From NCBI GenBank assembly GCA_918797485.1, contig CAKKNE010000003.1:4030001-4094000 (forward strand): 64,000 nt of DNA. Reading direction: 5' to 3'. The position numbers were made by a program, and so were the translations under genes. The stretch is from Pelagomonas calceolata (taxonomy: Eukaryota > Sar > Pelagophyceae > Pelagomonadales > Pelagomonadaceae). This document shows, piece after piece, positions 41,576 to 50,966 of the stretch (the stretch's first letter is position 1; every line of letters starts with the position of its first letter). The notes beneath the pieces are model-generated. The model worked only from the letters and a program-made list of their open reading frames with translations. It searched no databases and was not told where the DNA came from.

Positions 41576-42918
41576 CTAGCGCCCGTACGCCTTCTTCTTG
41601 GCCTGCGCGGGGGCGCGGCGTCGCGCGACCGCGGCGCGTGGACTCTCTCGCATCGAAGCGTCGCGGCGGCGGGGCGACGCGAGCGCGCGTCGACGGCGGG
41701 TCGCGGCGCCGTCGAGCCTCGACGCCATCGACGCGCCAGTCCCGCTTCACGCCATCGCCGCATCAACGGACGCCGACTCGCACCTTCTTTTCTGCACGAG
41801 ATAGCTTTTCCTTGGGCTGCTTCTTGGTGGAGACGCCGGCCTTGGCGTGCAGCGCCGCGGACGCTTTTTTGTCGAGCGTCGCGACCGCTCCTTGCACATC
41901 GTCGACCACAACTCTGAACAGTGTTCTCGGCCCGTCGACGCAGCCGAGCTCGCGCGCCGCGGCCCGCGTGCAGACGTGCGACGCGACCCAGTCCGAGCAC
42001 TCGAAAACTTTCTGGTCCAGACACGCGTAAAATTGCACGTCGCTATCACCTAAATCCTCGTCGGCGACGCCGAGCTTGGACGGGCACGACGCCCAGCCGT
42101 CTCCATCACGAACGCGCGTCCACTGCTCGCTCTTCCCCTTGGTCTTGAGGTTCTTGACCCACCTTTCTATAGTCGTGTCCGTCCTTCGTAAAGAAGCCAA
42201 GGACCACACTTTTGTGTTGCGCGGGAACCACTTGCCCGTGTCCGGGCAGAACAACATGGTCGTCCGCTTGCGTTCGTCCTCGGCGTCTATCTTTTCAGCG
42301 GCCGCGCTGTTCGAGGTCCTTAAATGCGCGTCGACGTCCTCGATTGTCGCAGGGGAGGCGAAGGTCGATAATACGAGCCACAGGAGGCGCCAGACCTTAC
42401 CTACTCCACTCACGGCGCCGGCGTCGGGCGAGAACCTGTGCATAAATCAACCAGTGAGTCGATCGAGCAGGTCATGATTCAGCAGTGGCGAGAAGCGCGC
42501 GACAATTTGATTTATGCACTGGCGAGAACGGTCTCAAAAACAGCAAGACCCGGGCGAAGCTTGACAGGGGCGGCGGCGGCGGCGGCGCGGCCTCCTCCGC
42601 CGCCGTGGGCTGGGGCGCCGGCGCCGGTTCTTCGACGGCTTCTTCCTCCTCGGCCTCCTCGACGGCGACGGCCCTCCCTTTGTTGTTCCTTCGCTCCATC
42701 GCCAACCGCGCGCGCTCGGCGACGGCGGCCCGCTCGGCGCGTTCCTGCGCCTCCTTCTGCTTCTTGGCCTCGCGCTGGGCGGCGGCCTTGCGCTGCCGTT
42801 CAAGCCTTTCTTCCTCGGCCTTCTCCGCGGCGGCGTCGTCGACGGCGTTCTCGGTCGGCGCGCCTAGACTGGCAAAGTAGTCGCCGTCGTCCTGCTTCTT
42901 GCGGTTCTTCTTGCCCAT
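41576..42918 (-). CDS. Lys/Glu-rich N-terminal coiled-coil protein (355 aa)
   Basis: Three exons: 42918-42530, 42435-41784, 41602-41576. The N-terminus MGKKNRKKQDDGDYFASLG is followed by a charged coiled coil and a Pro run, then a hydrophobic segment (VWRLLWLVLSTFASPATIED) and a compact domain with several Trp and Cys (FCPDTGKWFPRNTKVWS, GWASCPSKLG, ECSDWVASHVC). The last exon codes only eight residues (AKKKAYGR), giving a basic tail. No family recognised. Introns 42436-42529 and 41603-41783 are both introner-type. Confidence 0.68.
41603..41783 (-). mobile_element. Introner-like intron (181 nt)
   Basis: Donor GTGCGAG, acceptor CCCGCGCAG. Two cores in the same element (GGCGATGGCGTGAAG and GCGTCGATGGCGTCGAGG on the minus strand). 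No duplication recognisable. Confidence 0.6.
42436..42529 (-). mobile_element. Introner-type intron (94 nt), perfect duplication
   Basis: Target duplication GTTCTCGCC is perfect over 9 bp. Inverted ends CAGTGCATAAATCAA / TTGATTTATGCACAG. It lacks a full GATGGCGTGG core, so ends and core vary independently. Confidence 0.88.
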
Positions 42919-43154
42919 TCTTGCGGTCGCGGCGTATGGACTGCAGTGAGAGCTGTTGTTGCTGTCTGTCAAAGGGCGGCGTCGCGCGCGCGGTGCCGGT
43001 TCAGAGCTGGCGTGCGAGGCCTGGGCGTGTCGTGCAGCAGCCCCGATGGCGGCTCTGATCGATTGGAGCGCTCTGCGGCGAGCTCAAGTACGAGCCTCGA
43101 GCCAGCATCGACGCAGAGCTTGGCTCTGCCTTTGAGAAACAGCCGCGAGCCGTC

Positions 43155-43718
43155 ACAATGATGAAGACGGCGGTCTTAGCAGCCGCAGCGATTGTGAAAC
43201 CCAGCGTGGAATCGATGTGCCGCCTCCCGCTCGCGACGCAGCGCTTCCCCTGGACCAAAAACCGCCTGGCGCGCTCTCTCTGACGGACGAGCCGACGCTC
43301 TGCTCCCACGACGTCGAGGCTCCGCTGCGAGGAGCCCTCGGTCGCGCCGCCGCCGAGGAGGGCGTTCGTTGAGCGGTATGTGCGCGCAGGTCTCGGTCGA
43401 CGCCTTCGCGCCCGCGGCACGATCACTCCGCACCGATGTGAGGCGCCAAGTCTTCCAGCAGGACCCGGACCAGAAGCGCGGGCCCGCGTCCGGACGCTCG
43501 GTCGACGTCTCGCGCGCGCCGACCCAAGACGCCGTCGACGCGCGCCACTCCGCAGGCCCCTCACGGCGGCGAACGAGCCCGAGGAGTTCTTCGCGAGCGA
43601 CTTCGAGTCCATGGCCCCCGAGGAGAAGCTCAAGGACCCGCTGGTGCTGCTCGGCCTCGGCTCCATCTTCCTGCCCTTCATCATGATATTGGGGTTTCAG
43701 GCGACGGGTGTGATATGA
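43155..43718 (+). CDS. Small single-helix membrane protein, gene model incomplete
   Basis: The 3' part is convincing: FASDFESMAPEEKLKDPLVL then LGLGSIFLPFIMILGFQATG, a short acidic segment and one membrane helix ending at a stop (43716-43718). Upstream, ATG 43155 begins MMKTAVLAAAAIV, a likely signal peptide, in the same frame, but a stop near 43281 separates the two, so at least one intron is needed; AFVERYVRAG after it could be a plastid-entry motif. A possible acceptor CACTCCGCAG lies just before the conserved end, and an introner-like core CGCCGTCGACGCG at 43533-43545. I cannot fix the splice sites. Confidence 0.45.
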
Positions 43719-43733
43719 TCTAGGCTAGTCGTG

Positions 43734-44585
43734 TTACCTAAGAGTTAGCGCTAGTAACGCGCCGACGAGGGGCACGGAGACGTTGTCGTCGACGTCCGTG
43801 AGGAGGACCTCGACCAAGGCGCAGATGACCGATATCGCGACGAGAGGTGCGAGGGGCGCCGGGAACGCGAGCCATCGCAGTAAACCCATTGACGCGACCG
43901 TCGCGCCGAGGACAAAGGCCAAAGAGCCGGCGTAACTCTTCTCGGGGTTGCAGAACCACTTCTGTCGCCCAAAGCGCCTCCCTATTATATCTGCCAAGCC
44001 GTCGCCCACGGCCATTTGAGCGACGGCGACGATGGCGGCCGGTGTCCGGAACGCGAGCAACGCCGCCAATAACAGGACCCACGTATAAACGTAGGGCCCG
44101 CCGAGCACTTCCGACGGGTCGCCGGACCTAGAAATCGCCCGCGAGAGCTCGTTGTCGTCCTGGGCTGCCTTCTGCAGTTTGACGATATTTAGTGCGGGCA
44201 CCAGAGCTGCGATTACGCGAGCTAAAGCTGCATCGGAGTAGAACCGCCACACCAACAAGTACAAAGGACCGCTCCCGCAGTGCACGATTTTTCGCGCTAA
44301 TTTAGCATCAATGACACCTCGCTCCGCCAGAGTCGTCCAGACCTTGATCCAGGCCACGGCGCCCGCCGCGGCGCCCGCGGTGCAGCCCGCGTCGTTTATG
44401 AGTTGAGCACTGCTCTCGTAGAGTGCAATAGTCGGTATGGCCGCAAGCGCGACGGCCTTCGTGGTCCGCGGTCGCCGGAGCGGCGTCGTCCGGACGCGCG
44501 GCGCGGCGGCGACGAAGCCGCCTCTTGCCGGGACGCGGCGCGCCGTCGCCGCGGCCGCGAGCGCGAGCAGGTGCATGCATGCCAT
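43734..44585 (-). CDS. VTE5: Phytol/dolichol kinase-like CTP-dependent lipid kinase
   Basis: 283 residues, single exon. Several membrane helices with the family motifs: LARKIVHCGSGPLYLLVWRF and VAQMAVGDGLADIIGRRFG followed by KSYAGSLAFVLG, which match plant VTE5/FOLK (phytol and farnesol kinases of the dolichol-kinase superfamily). Phytol kinase feeds phytyl diphosphate to tocopherol synthesis in the plastid. The N-terminus (MACMHLLALAAAATARRVPARGG) resembles a signal peptide plus basic transit region. Start at ATG 44585 chosen for this; the frame runs open 29 codons upstream. Polyprenol kinase is the alternative. Confidence 0.8.
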   Translation of the reverse strand: MACMHLLALAAAATARRVPARGGFVAAAPRVRTTPLRRPRTTKAVALAAIPTIALYESSAQLINDAGCTAGAAAGAVAWIKVWTTLAERGVIDAKLARKIVHCGSGPLYLLVWRFYSDAALARVIAALVPALNIVKLQKAAQDDNELSRAISRSGDPSEVLGGPYVYTWVLLLAALLAFRTPAAIVAVAQMAVGDGLADIIGRRFGRQKWFCNPEKSYAGSLAFVLGATVASMGLLRWLAFPAPLAPLVAISVICALVEVLLTDVDDNVSVPLVGALLALTLR

Positions 44586-44980
44586 CGTTCCGACCGCGCA
44601 GGCTCGCAGGCTCGGCGACGCGGCTTGCACGTGGTCGGTGCCTACTTTGAGTACTACGGTCAGAGATGCCAAGCGCTACAAGCGGTTGCAGGCGGGCGGC
44701 ACGGTGGCAGCCGTGGGCCTATTGCAACTTCAGACTAACTTGGGCAATCGCGGCGATGTTGAAGGCGCGAGCCGCGGCCAGAGCTAGCGTCCAGTAACAC
44801 ACTAGGCATCCCTAGCAAGCAAGCAAGCAATCTGCAGTCCTCTACCTTCTCCGGAGCTCGCAGCGCTCGCCAGTGAGCTTCCAGTGGTCGTGCCTACTCG
44901 AGCGTGGCAAGAAACGGCGCCTCGACCGGCTCCTCGAGCGCTGAGCTGCCCATTGTGCCAGCGCCAGCCTGCGAGCAATC

Positions 44981-45625
44981 ATGTACCGAGCCGCGAAGCG
45001 CTTCGCGACGCCACAGCGGTGGCGAACGAGACGGCTGTCCGGCTGGAGCACGACACCGGAAGTCGCCGCCCTCTCGGCGTGTCTCGAGCGCCACGGCCTC
45101 ATAGCCGAAGCTGTACTCGACTCGTGCGGCGCCGCGGCCTTCGCGGACGCGTGCCCTGCGATCGGCGCGTCCGTCGGCGCCCACCTCCGGCACTCGCTCG
45201 AGCACGTCCAGTGCTGCGCGACCGCCGTCGAGAGCCTGCGAAACGGATCGCGCACGCCAATTTTGAATTACGACGGCCGGGAGCGCGACGCCGAACTGGA
45301 ACGAGACCCGGCGTACCTGGCGGCGCGGAGCCGGGAGTTGTTGAATGGTATTGTCGACGGCGACGGCGTCGACCTCGACGCGGAAGTGCTGGCCGCCTTC
45401 GCGCTCGACGCCTCCGGCGACGACGCTTTGCTCCCATCAACTCTACGACGGGAGCTCGCCTTCGCCGCGCACCACGCGACGCACCACTTCTTCGTGGCGG
45501 GCCTCGTCGCGAAGTCGCACCTCGGGCTCGCGCTGCCCGACGACGTCGGCCGCGCGCCGGCGACGCTGCGGCACGACCGGCAGTCTTCTTCCTCGACGGG
45601 GGCGTACGTCGATGTCGGTGGGTAG
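44981..45625 (+). CDS. DinB-like four-helix protein
   Basis: 214 residues, single exon. Pattern of the DinB/YfiT metal-binding fold: SVGAHLRHSLEHVQCC, NYDGRERDAELERDP and STLRRELAFAAHHATHHFFV with histidines spaced to bind one metal ion, then LGLALPDDVGRAPATLRH. Members include metal-dependent thiol transferases and hydrolases; the substrate here is unknown. The Arg-rich N-terminus (MYRAAKRFATPQRWRTRRL) could be a mitochondrial presequence. Confidence 0.7.
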   Translation: MYRAAKRFATPQRWRTRRLSGWSTTPEVAALSACLERHGLIAEAVLDSCGAAAFADACPAIGASVGAHLRHSLEHVQCCATAVESLRNGSRTPILNYDGRERDAELERDPAYLAARSRELLNGIVDGDGVDLDAEVLAAFALDASGDDALLPSTLRRELAFAAHHATHHFFVAGLVAKSHLGLALPDDVGRAPATLRHDRQSSSSTGAYVDVGG

Positions 45626-45776
45626 GCTTTCGCTTGCTAGTGTGTCTGTGTGTGCGCTAGGTCTGGTTTTGCGCGGCTGCTGCCGTGCTGCGAACCGGTT
45701 CAATTGGTTGATTGGTTCGACGGCTGCCAAGCTCTCTCAGCACCACTCCTGTGCGCACGGCAGCACCTCGCAAGCC

Positions 45777-46571
45777 ATGCGCACAACAATAGCCCTCCTC
45801 GCCGCCGCCGCGGCCAGCGCCAAAAACGTGCGGTTCTGCTGCAAGACCGAGTTCCCCGAGACCGCGCTCGGCGATCCGTTCTGCGGCCGCCAAGATTTAG
45901 TCTTCGTGGGCCACCGGCAGGAGGCTAGAGAGTGGAGCAGAGACACGGTGCTCGAGTTTCTGAACGGCGTCGCCACGAATTTATTGTTCTTGCTGCCGCT
46001 GAGGATGCTCCACGCGCGGCGACGGACGGCGGACACGGCAGCCTGTCTGGGACTCATCATAACCTCGTCGGCCTACCACTACTGCGACGTCTTTCGGATC
46101 AAACTACTGGGCATGAATGCGGGAAACTGGCACCGCCTCGACAACATCTTCGCCATCGTCACGCCGGTGGCGGTGGTGCCTCTACTCATGGGCAGGGCGC
46201 GCACGCCGCAGCACCAGCGGGACATCGACTTTGTCAGGTGGTCGTCGCTCTTCATCGGGCTGTTCTTCCAGGAGCTGAACCCCTGGAATGTTTTGTGCAC
46301 GATCACGCCGGTCATCCTCGCGTTCCTCTACTACCTCTGGTGGTGGAACAAGCGCGCGCCGAAGGGCCACGCGGCGCGGTTCCGGACGCGGCCCTTCCGG
46401 CTGGCTTTGGTAGCTTCGTGTTGCGCCGTGGTCTGCTTCGTCAAGGGATTGGACGAACATAATGACCCGGCGCGGTTCTTCCACGGCTGTTGGCACATCG
46501 CGAATGCCGCCAGCGCGTCGCTGCTGCTCGCGGCGTTGGACCCGGTCGAGGCGACTCGTCTCCGGGAATGA
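45777..46571 (+). CDS. TMEM8/DUF3522-like seven-helix membrane protein
   Basis: 264 residues, single exon. Signal peptide (MRTTIALLAAAAASA), then seven hydrophobic helices. Carries the CREST-superfamily histidine/aspartate motifs: SSAYHYCDVF, NWHRLDNIFAI and RFFHGCWHIANAASA. Relatives include TMEM8/PGAP6 (a GPI-processing lipase) and alkaline ceramidases, so a metal-dependent lipid hydrolase is plausible. A degenerate copy of its last exon region lies at 50848-50949. Assignment rests on motif spacing by eye. Confidence 0.65.
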   Translation: MRTTIALLAAAAASAKNVRFCCKTEFPETALGDPFCGRQDLVFVGHRQEAREWSRDTVLEFLNGVATNLLFLLPLRMLHARRRTADTAACLGLIITSSAYHYCDVFRIKLLGMNAGNWHRLDNIFAIVTPVAVVPLLMGRARTPQHQRDIDFVRWSSLFIGLFFQELNPWNVLCTITPVILAFLYYLWWWNKRAPKGHAARFRTRPFRLALVASCCAVVCFVKGLDEHNDPARFFHGCWHIANAASASLLLAALDPVEATRLRE

Positions 46572-47081
46572 CTCGTGAGTCGTTTTTGGCGAGACGGCGG
46601 CGTCTTCGCGGAGCTACTGGTCAGGTCCTGCGAACGGCGCCGAAGAGCGGTCGGTCCCGGGCGCCTGGAGCCGCCGCGCGGAGCCGTGTAGGTGCCGCGG
46701 CGGGGGAGCAGTCCACGTCGTGGCGTCGAGCAGCGCTCGGACGGCGTCGGGCGCCGTGAACCGCCCACCCCTACGCCATCGACGCGACGCGTGCGACGTG
46801 GCACCGCGCCTGAGTGGTTGCCAACAGCATCGTGCCGCCGGCGCGGCGACAGGTCTGAGTCAGGTCTCACAGGTCGCAGACGTCCTTGGGGAGTAGTAAC
46901 CGATAAGCTATGTGATTGTAGTCTACCATAAGGCCCCATAAGGCGAGGTGAAGGGGAGGGCACATGTACCTGGGTACAATTACAACCCCCCCCCCATATA
47001 AGTATAGTACCTCTTGAATCTGCTTTTGCGCAGCACGTGTTTCTCTGCCCGGGACCGCGAGGACAGAAGGACCCTAGAGAG
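46572..47081. other. Intergenic with introner core
   Basis: 510 bp between TMEM8-like and DUF285 genes. Holds CCTACGCCATCGACGCGACGCG (46772-46793) outside any recognisable frame and a C-run at 46987-46995. Confidence 0.45.
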
Positions 47082-50000
47082 ATGCTGAGCTTCGCCGTGG
47101 TCGCCGGCGCCCTGCTGCAGGGCTTGGGCAGCGCCGCGCCGCCGCGGGCGCCCGCGCGGGGCGGTATCAAACTGAGCAGCTGCCCCCAGGGCGGCTCGAG
47201 CCACGCCAGCCCGGCGCACGACGACAGCGAGGCGGGGATCGAGACATTTGCTGGAGACTATGAAATCACCACGTCCTACGGAAACGGCAGCACGTGCGGC
47301 GCGCAAGCCGGCGAGAACGGCCTCGACGGCGCTTTCCCCAGGAGGGCCCTAGCGAGCGCCGACGCTGCGACGAAGTCGTGGCTCCAGCTCTACAAAAGCT
47401 CCGGGGCGGGCGACGCGTTCGACTCCGAGACTATAAAAGGCGCGGCGACGGCCGAGCTCGTAGCGAACAAGTACCAGGCGGGCGGGGCGCACGCGCTCCA
47501 CGCCATCGAGCAGACCGTCGACAGCGACGTGCAATACAAGAACTACCGGTCGGACGGCACCATATTGATGTTGACGGCCCCGACCAAGGGCGGCGTCGAC
47601 GTCTTGGACGTCGCGTCCGCCGAGCTGGCGCCTACGCCCGGCACCACGATGCAGTTCGTGGCCCCGGACGCGACCAAGGGCGGCGTCGACGGAGAAGCAG
47701 CGGCCCAGAGTTATCTTGGGCGGGTCTCCTGGTGCCTCTTCCAGGTACTCGCTTCGGTGGTTCCGCGGCGCAGTAGCTCGGCGAAGGGCGCGGCCTGGCG
47801 CTCGTCCGTCGTCGGCTACCTGGTTATTTGGGGGGACGCCACCCGCGTGGCGGCGGAGACTTCGGTCCGCGGCCGCAGCGGCCGCAGCGACGACAACACC
47901 AAGTCCAAAACCAAGACGAGGACCGATAACCCTCCGCGCGCGTCGGCGGGAGGCCTCGCGCAGCGGCGCGCGCTCACGGGCTATGTGATGGACGACGATA
48001 GCATTAGAACGGCGGTGGCGGCTTGGTTTGCCGACCAGTCCGCCGCCGAGGCGACGTACGGCCACATCTCGACGTGGGAGACATCGGGGGTGACGGACAT
48101 GTCGGGATTGTTCAGCTACTCGTCCTTCAACGAGGACATTGGCGCGTGGGACACCTCTGGCGTCACAACGATGGCCGGGATGTTCTGGTACGCGTCGGCC
48201 TTCGACCAGGACATCGGCGCGTGGGATACCTCTGGCGTCACGTCGATGAACTCCATGTTATACGGAGCCTCGTCGTTTAACCAGGACATCGGCGCGTGGG
48301 ACACCTCTGGCGTCACTAACATGGCTGAGATGTTCCGCGGGGCCTCGGCCTTCGACCAGGACCTCGGCTGGTGCGTGGACGAGGACGTGAGCCTGGAAGA
48401 CGCGTTCTCCGAGACCAAGTGCGAGTCGACGTCGTGCAGCGTCGTGCAAATGGACAACTGCCCGATCACGGGCTATGTGATGGACGACGATAGCATTAGA
48501 ACGGCGGTGGCGGCTTGGTTTGCCGACCAGAGCGCCGCCGAGGCGACGTACGGCCACATCTCGACGTGGGAGACTTCAGGGGTGACGGACATGTCGGAAT
48601 TGTTCAAAGACGCATCGTCCTTCAACGAGGACATCGGCGCGTGGGACACCTCCGGCGTCAAGAACATGTTCGGGATGTTCATCGGTGCCCCGACCTTTAA
48701 CCGAGACATCGGTGGTTGGGCGGTTGACAACGTCGAGAGCATGGGCATTATGTTCTGCTACGCCTCGGCCTTCGACCAGGATCTCAGTGGTTGGGCGGTC
48801 CACAGCGTCACGGACATGTACTACATGTTCTTTCAATCAGCCTTGAACCAGGACCTCGGCTGGTGCGTGGGCGACGCCGTGGGCCTGGAAGGCGCGTTCT
48901 ACGACACCCCGTGCCAGTCGACGGCGTGCGGCATCGTGGGGGGAGTCGACTGCGATGTCATGGGCGATGGCAACGTCATGGTCAACTGGAAAATTAGATG
49001 GGCCGTCGCGGCGTGGCTCTCGGATGCGGCGGTCGCCGAGGCGACGTACGGCCATATTTCTACGTGGCAGACCGGGGAGGTGACGGACATGTCGTATTTG
49101 TTTTGCGCAGACACAGACTTGAGCGATTGGAGGTGCAATGCGGGCGCGGCGTCTTTTAACGAGGACATCAGCGCGTGGGATGTGTCTGGCGCCACGGGCA
49201 TGGAGTGGATGTTCTCTGGCGCCACGAGCATGGAGTGGATGTTCTACGGCGCCTCGGCCTTCGACCAGGACCTCGGCTGGTGCGTGGGCGACGGCGTGAG
49301 CCTGGACGGCGCGTTCGACGAGACCCCGTGCGAGGCGACGTCGTGCGGCGTCGTGCAAATGGACAACTGCCCGATCACGGGCTACGCCATGGACGACAGT
49401 AGCATTAGAACGGCGGTGGCTGCGTGGACCTCGGACGCGGCGACCGCCGAGGCGACGTACGGCCACATCTCGACGTGGGAGACTTCCGGGGTGACGGACA
49501 TGTCGGAGCTGTTTGCGCACGAGTACAATTTGTCCTTTAACGAGGACATCGGCGCGTGGGATACCTCTGGCGTAACGAGAATGTACGGGATGTTCTGGGG
49601 CGCCTCGTCGTTCAATCAGAATATTGGCGGCTGGAGCGTCGAACAAGTCACCAATATGCACTGGATGTTCGGACACGCCTCGTCCTTTAATCAGGACATC
49701 GGCGGCTGGCGCGTCGAGAACGTCAGGGACATGCACTACATGTTCCACTGGGCCTCGTCCTTCAACCAGGACCTCGGCTGGTGCGTCGACAACGATGTAT
49801 ACCTCGACGAGGCGTTCTCCGGCAGCGGGTGCTGCTCAATGTCTTGCGGCGTCGCTCAACAGGACGAAACCGGCGCCTGCCAAATCATCGATTCGTGGGG
49901 CTGCTACTACTACTACTACGACGACGACGACGACGACGACGATGGGGCCACGGAACTCGTCATGTCAACGGGACTCGCGGCGATTGGGATCACGTTTACG

Positions 50001-50267
50001 GGCCTCACCATCGCGGCGATCGCGAATGCGGTCCAGGAACAATGCGCCCTGGGCCCCACGATCGTCTACGAAGCCGGCACGACGCACCCGTACTACATCT
50101 CACCAAATCTATGCACCATCGGGACCAAGACCTTTTCGTCGGACAAGACAGTTCGCGACGCGTCTCCGCGCAAGGTCTGCCGCAAGTTCTGCGAGGCTGC
50201 ATCGGAGAAGGGCAAACTGGCGCTCAAGCACGTGCAGGGCCTGACCTGCTACTGCAAACGGAGGTAG
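47082..50267 (+). CDS. Secreted/surface BspA-like DUF285 repeat protein
   Basis: 1061 residues, single exon. Signal peptide ([20 protein letters not shown]). From about residue 300 it is built of DUF285 units of about 25 residues ([40 protein letters not shown]). These are grouped in four larger modules that each start TAVAAWxx[11 protein letters not shown] and end [12 protein letters not shown] with paired cysteines. A Tyr/Asp homopolymer region precedes a C-terminal hydrophobic segment ([20 protein letters not shown]) and a Cys-rich tail. DUF285 proteins are surface or adhesion proteins in mycoplasmas, protists and stramenopile algae. Start at ATG 47082; the frame is open a little further upstream without ATG. 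Confidence 0.88.
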   Translation: MLSFAVVAGALLQGLGSAAPPRAPARGGIKLSSCPQGGSSHASPAHDDSEAGIETFAGDYEITTSYGNGSTCGAQAGENGLDGAFPRRALASADAATKSWLQLYKSSGAGDAFDSETIKGAATAELVANKYQAGGAHALHAIEQTVDSDVQYKNYRSDGTILMLTAPTKGGVDVLDVASAELAPTPGTTMQFVAPDATKGGVDGEAAAQSYLGRVSWCLFQVLASVVPRRSSSAKGAAWRSSVVGYLVIWGDATRVAAETSVRGRSGRSDDNTKSKTKTRTDNPPRASAGGLAQRRALTGYVMDDDSIRTAVAAWFADQSAAEATYGHISTWETSGVTDMSGLFSYSSFNEDIGAWDTSGVTTMAGMFWYASAFDQDIGAWDTSGVTSMNSMLYGASSFNQDIGAWDTSGVTNMAEMFRGASAFDQDLGWCVDEDVSLEDAFSETKCESTSCSVVQMDNCPITGYVMDDDSIRTAVAAWFADQSAAEATYGHISTWETSGVTDMSELFKDASSFNEDIGAWDTSGVKNMFGMFIGAPTFNRDIGGWAVDNVESMGIMFCYASAFDQDLSGWAVHSVTDMYYMFFQSALNQDLGWCVGDAVGLEGAFYDTPCQSTACGIVGGVDCDVMGDGNVMVNWKIRWAVAAWLSDAAVAEATYGHISTWQTGEVTDMSYLFCADTDLSDWRCNAGAASFNEDISAWDVSGATGMEWMFSGATSMEWMFYGASAFDQDLGWCVGDGVSLDGAFDETPCEATSCGVVQMDNCPITGYAMDDSSIRTAVAAWTSDAATAEATYGHISTWETSGVTDMSELFAHEYNLSFNEDIGAWDTSGVTRMYGMFWGASSFNQNIGGWSVEQVTNMHWMFGHASSFNQDIGGWRVENVRDMHYMFHWASSFNQDLGWCVDNDVYLDEAFSGSGCCSMSCGVAQQDETGACQIIDSWGCYYYYYDDDDDDDDGATELVMSTGLAAIGITFTGLTIAAIANAVQEQCALGPTIVYEAGTTHPYYISPNLCTIGTKTFSSDKTVRDASPRKVCRKFCEAASEKGKLALKHVQGLTCYCKRR
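49904..49945 (+). repeat. Trinucleotide runs (TAC)n(GAC)n
   Basis: Inside the DUF285 gene: consecutive TAC codons then GAC codons encode a Tyr-Asp tract between the repeat region and the membrane segment. Likely length-variable. Confidence 0.85.
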
Positions 50268-50439
50268 AGCCCTTCTGCCACCGCCCCATCGCTGCCCACT
50301 TGTACATACGCTCAAGAGAAAATCAGACGCCCCTCCCCCCTTCCCTTGTACATACTATCCTCCCGCCCCAACAGACTCCCGACGCGTAAGGCATGGTAGA
50401 GTTCTGCTAGGTGGTTAGTCACAAGAATTTAATTTAGGT

Positions 50440-50706
50440 TCACAACGAGTCAGGCAGGCGGACGCGCTTCATCGGCCCCCCGGGCACCGTGGGGTTCGGC
50501 GCGCACCACGCCCGCCGCAGCGCCGGACACGCGTCGGAGGCGGGCGGCCAGCTTCCACCGTTTTTGACCGATCGGATCTCCTCCACCGTCCGCGGACAGA
50601 GCGACAGGTTCTCGACGCCGTCGGCCCGAACTAGTACGTCGTCCTCCAGTCGCACGCCGCCGCTCCCCCGGAACGCCTCGACGCGCTCCAGGTTCAAAAA
50701 GCGCCG
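50440..50706 (-). pseudogene. C-terminal fragment of a PEPD-type prolidase
   Basis: The minus strand reads FLNLERVEAFRGSGGVRLED then DVLVRADGVENLS and CPRTVEEI, which matches the C-terminus of eukaryotic prolidase (metal-ligand Glu of GGVRxE). Nothing prolidase-like precedes it; a few dozen bases upstream lies an introner-like stretch (50744-50815), then a fragment of an unrelated gene. Either a truncated copy or a last exon whose upstream exons were lost. Confidence 0.65.
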
Positions 50707-50847
50707 CCGCCCAGGCCCGCCGACGACCCCAAAATCGCCTCAAAATCGAAAAAGAAACCAGCCACGACCCCGTCTGATGGACACGAGTCGCCTCGACGGC
50801 GTGAAGCCGCCGGACCACCGCGGGGCGCCGAGATACGACGCCCCATC

Positions 50848-50949
50848 TCGGCGCGGTTCTTCCACGGCCTCTGGCACATCGCGAACGCGTGTTCCGCGTC
50901 GTTGTTATTGGTGGCGCTGGACCCGGTCGAGCGGTCGCCGAGTGACTAA
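50848..50949 (+). pseudogene. Fragment copied from the TMEM8-like gene C-terminus
   Basis: Reads SARFFHGLWHIANACSASLL then VALDPVE and a stop, nearly the same as the end of the TMEM8-like protein (RFFHGCWHIANAASASLLL, ALDPVE) 4.3 kb away. No start or upstream domain. A short duplicated 3' segment sitting next to the prolidase fragment. Confidence 0.75.
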
Positions 50950-50966
50950 GTCTGTGTGTGAATTAA

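Noticed and set aside
41335-42030. 231-residue Arg-rich plus-strand ORF
   Set aside because: Begins inside the acidic tail of the large membrane protein in another frame and crosses an introner intron on the other strand.
46331-47170. 279-residue minus-strand ORF over the TMEM8-like gene end
   Set aside because: Overlaps a real gene on the other strand; Pro/Arg/Ser-rich with no recognisable domain.
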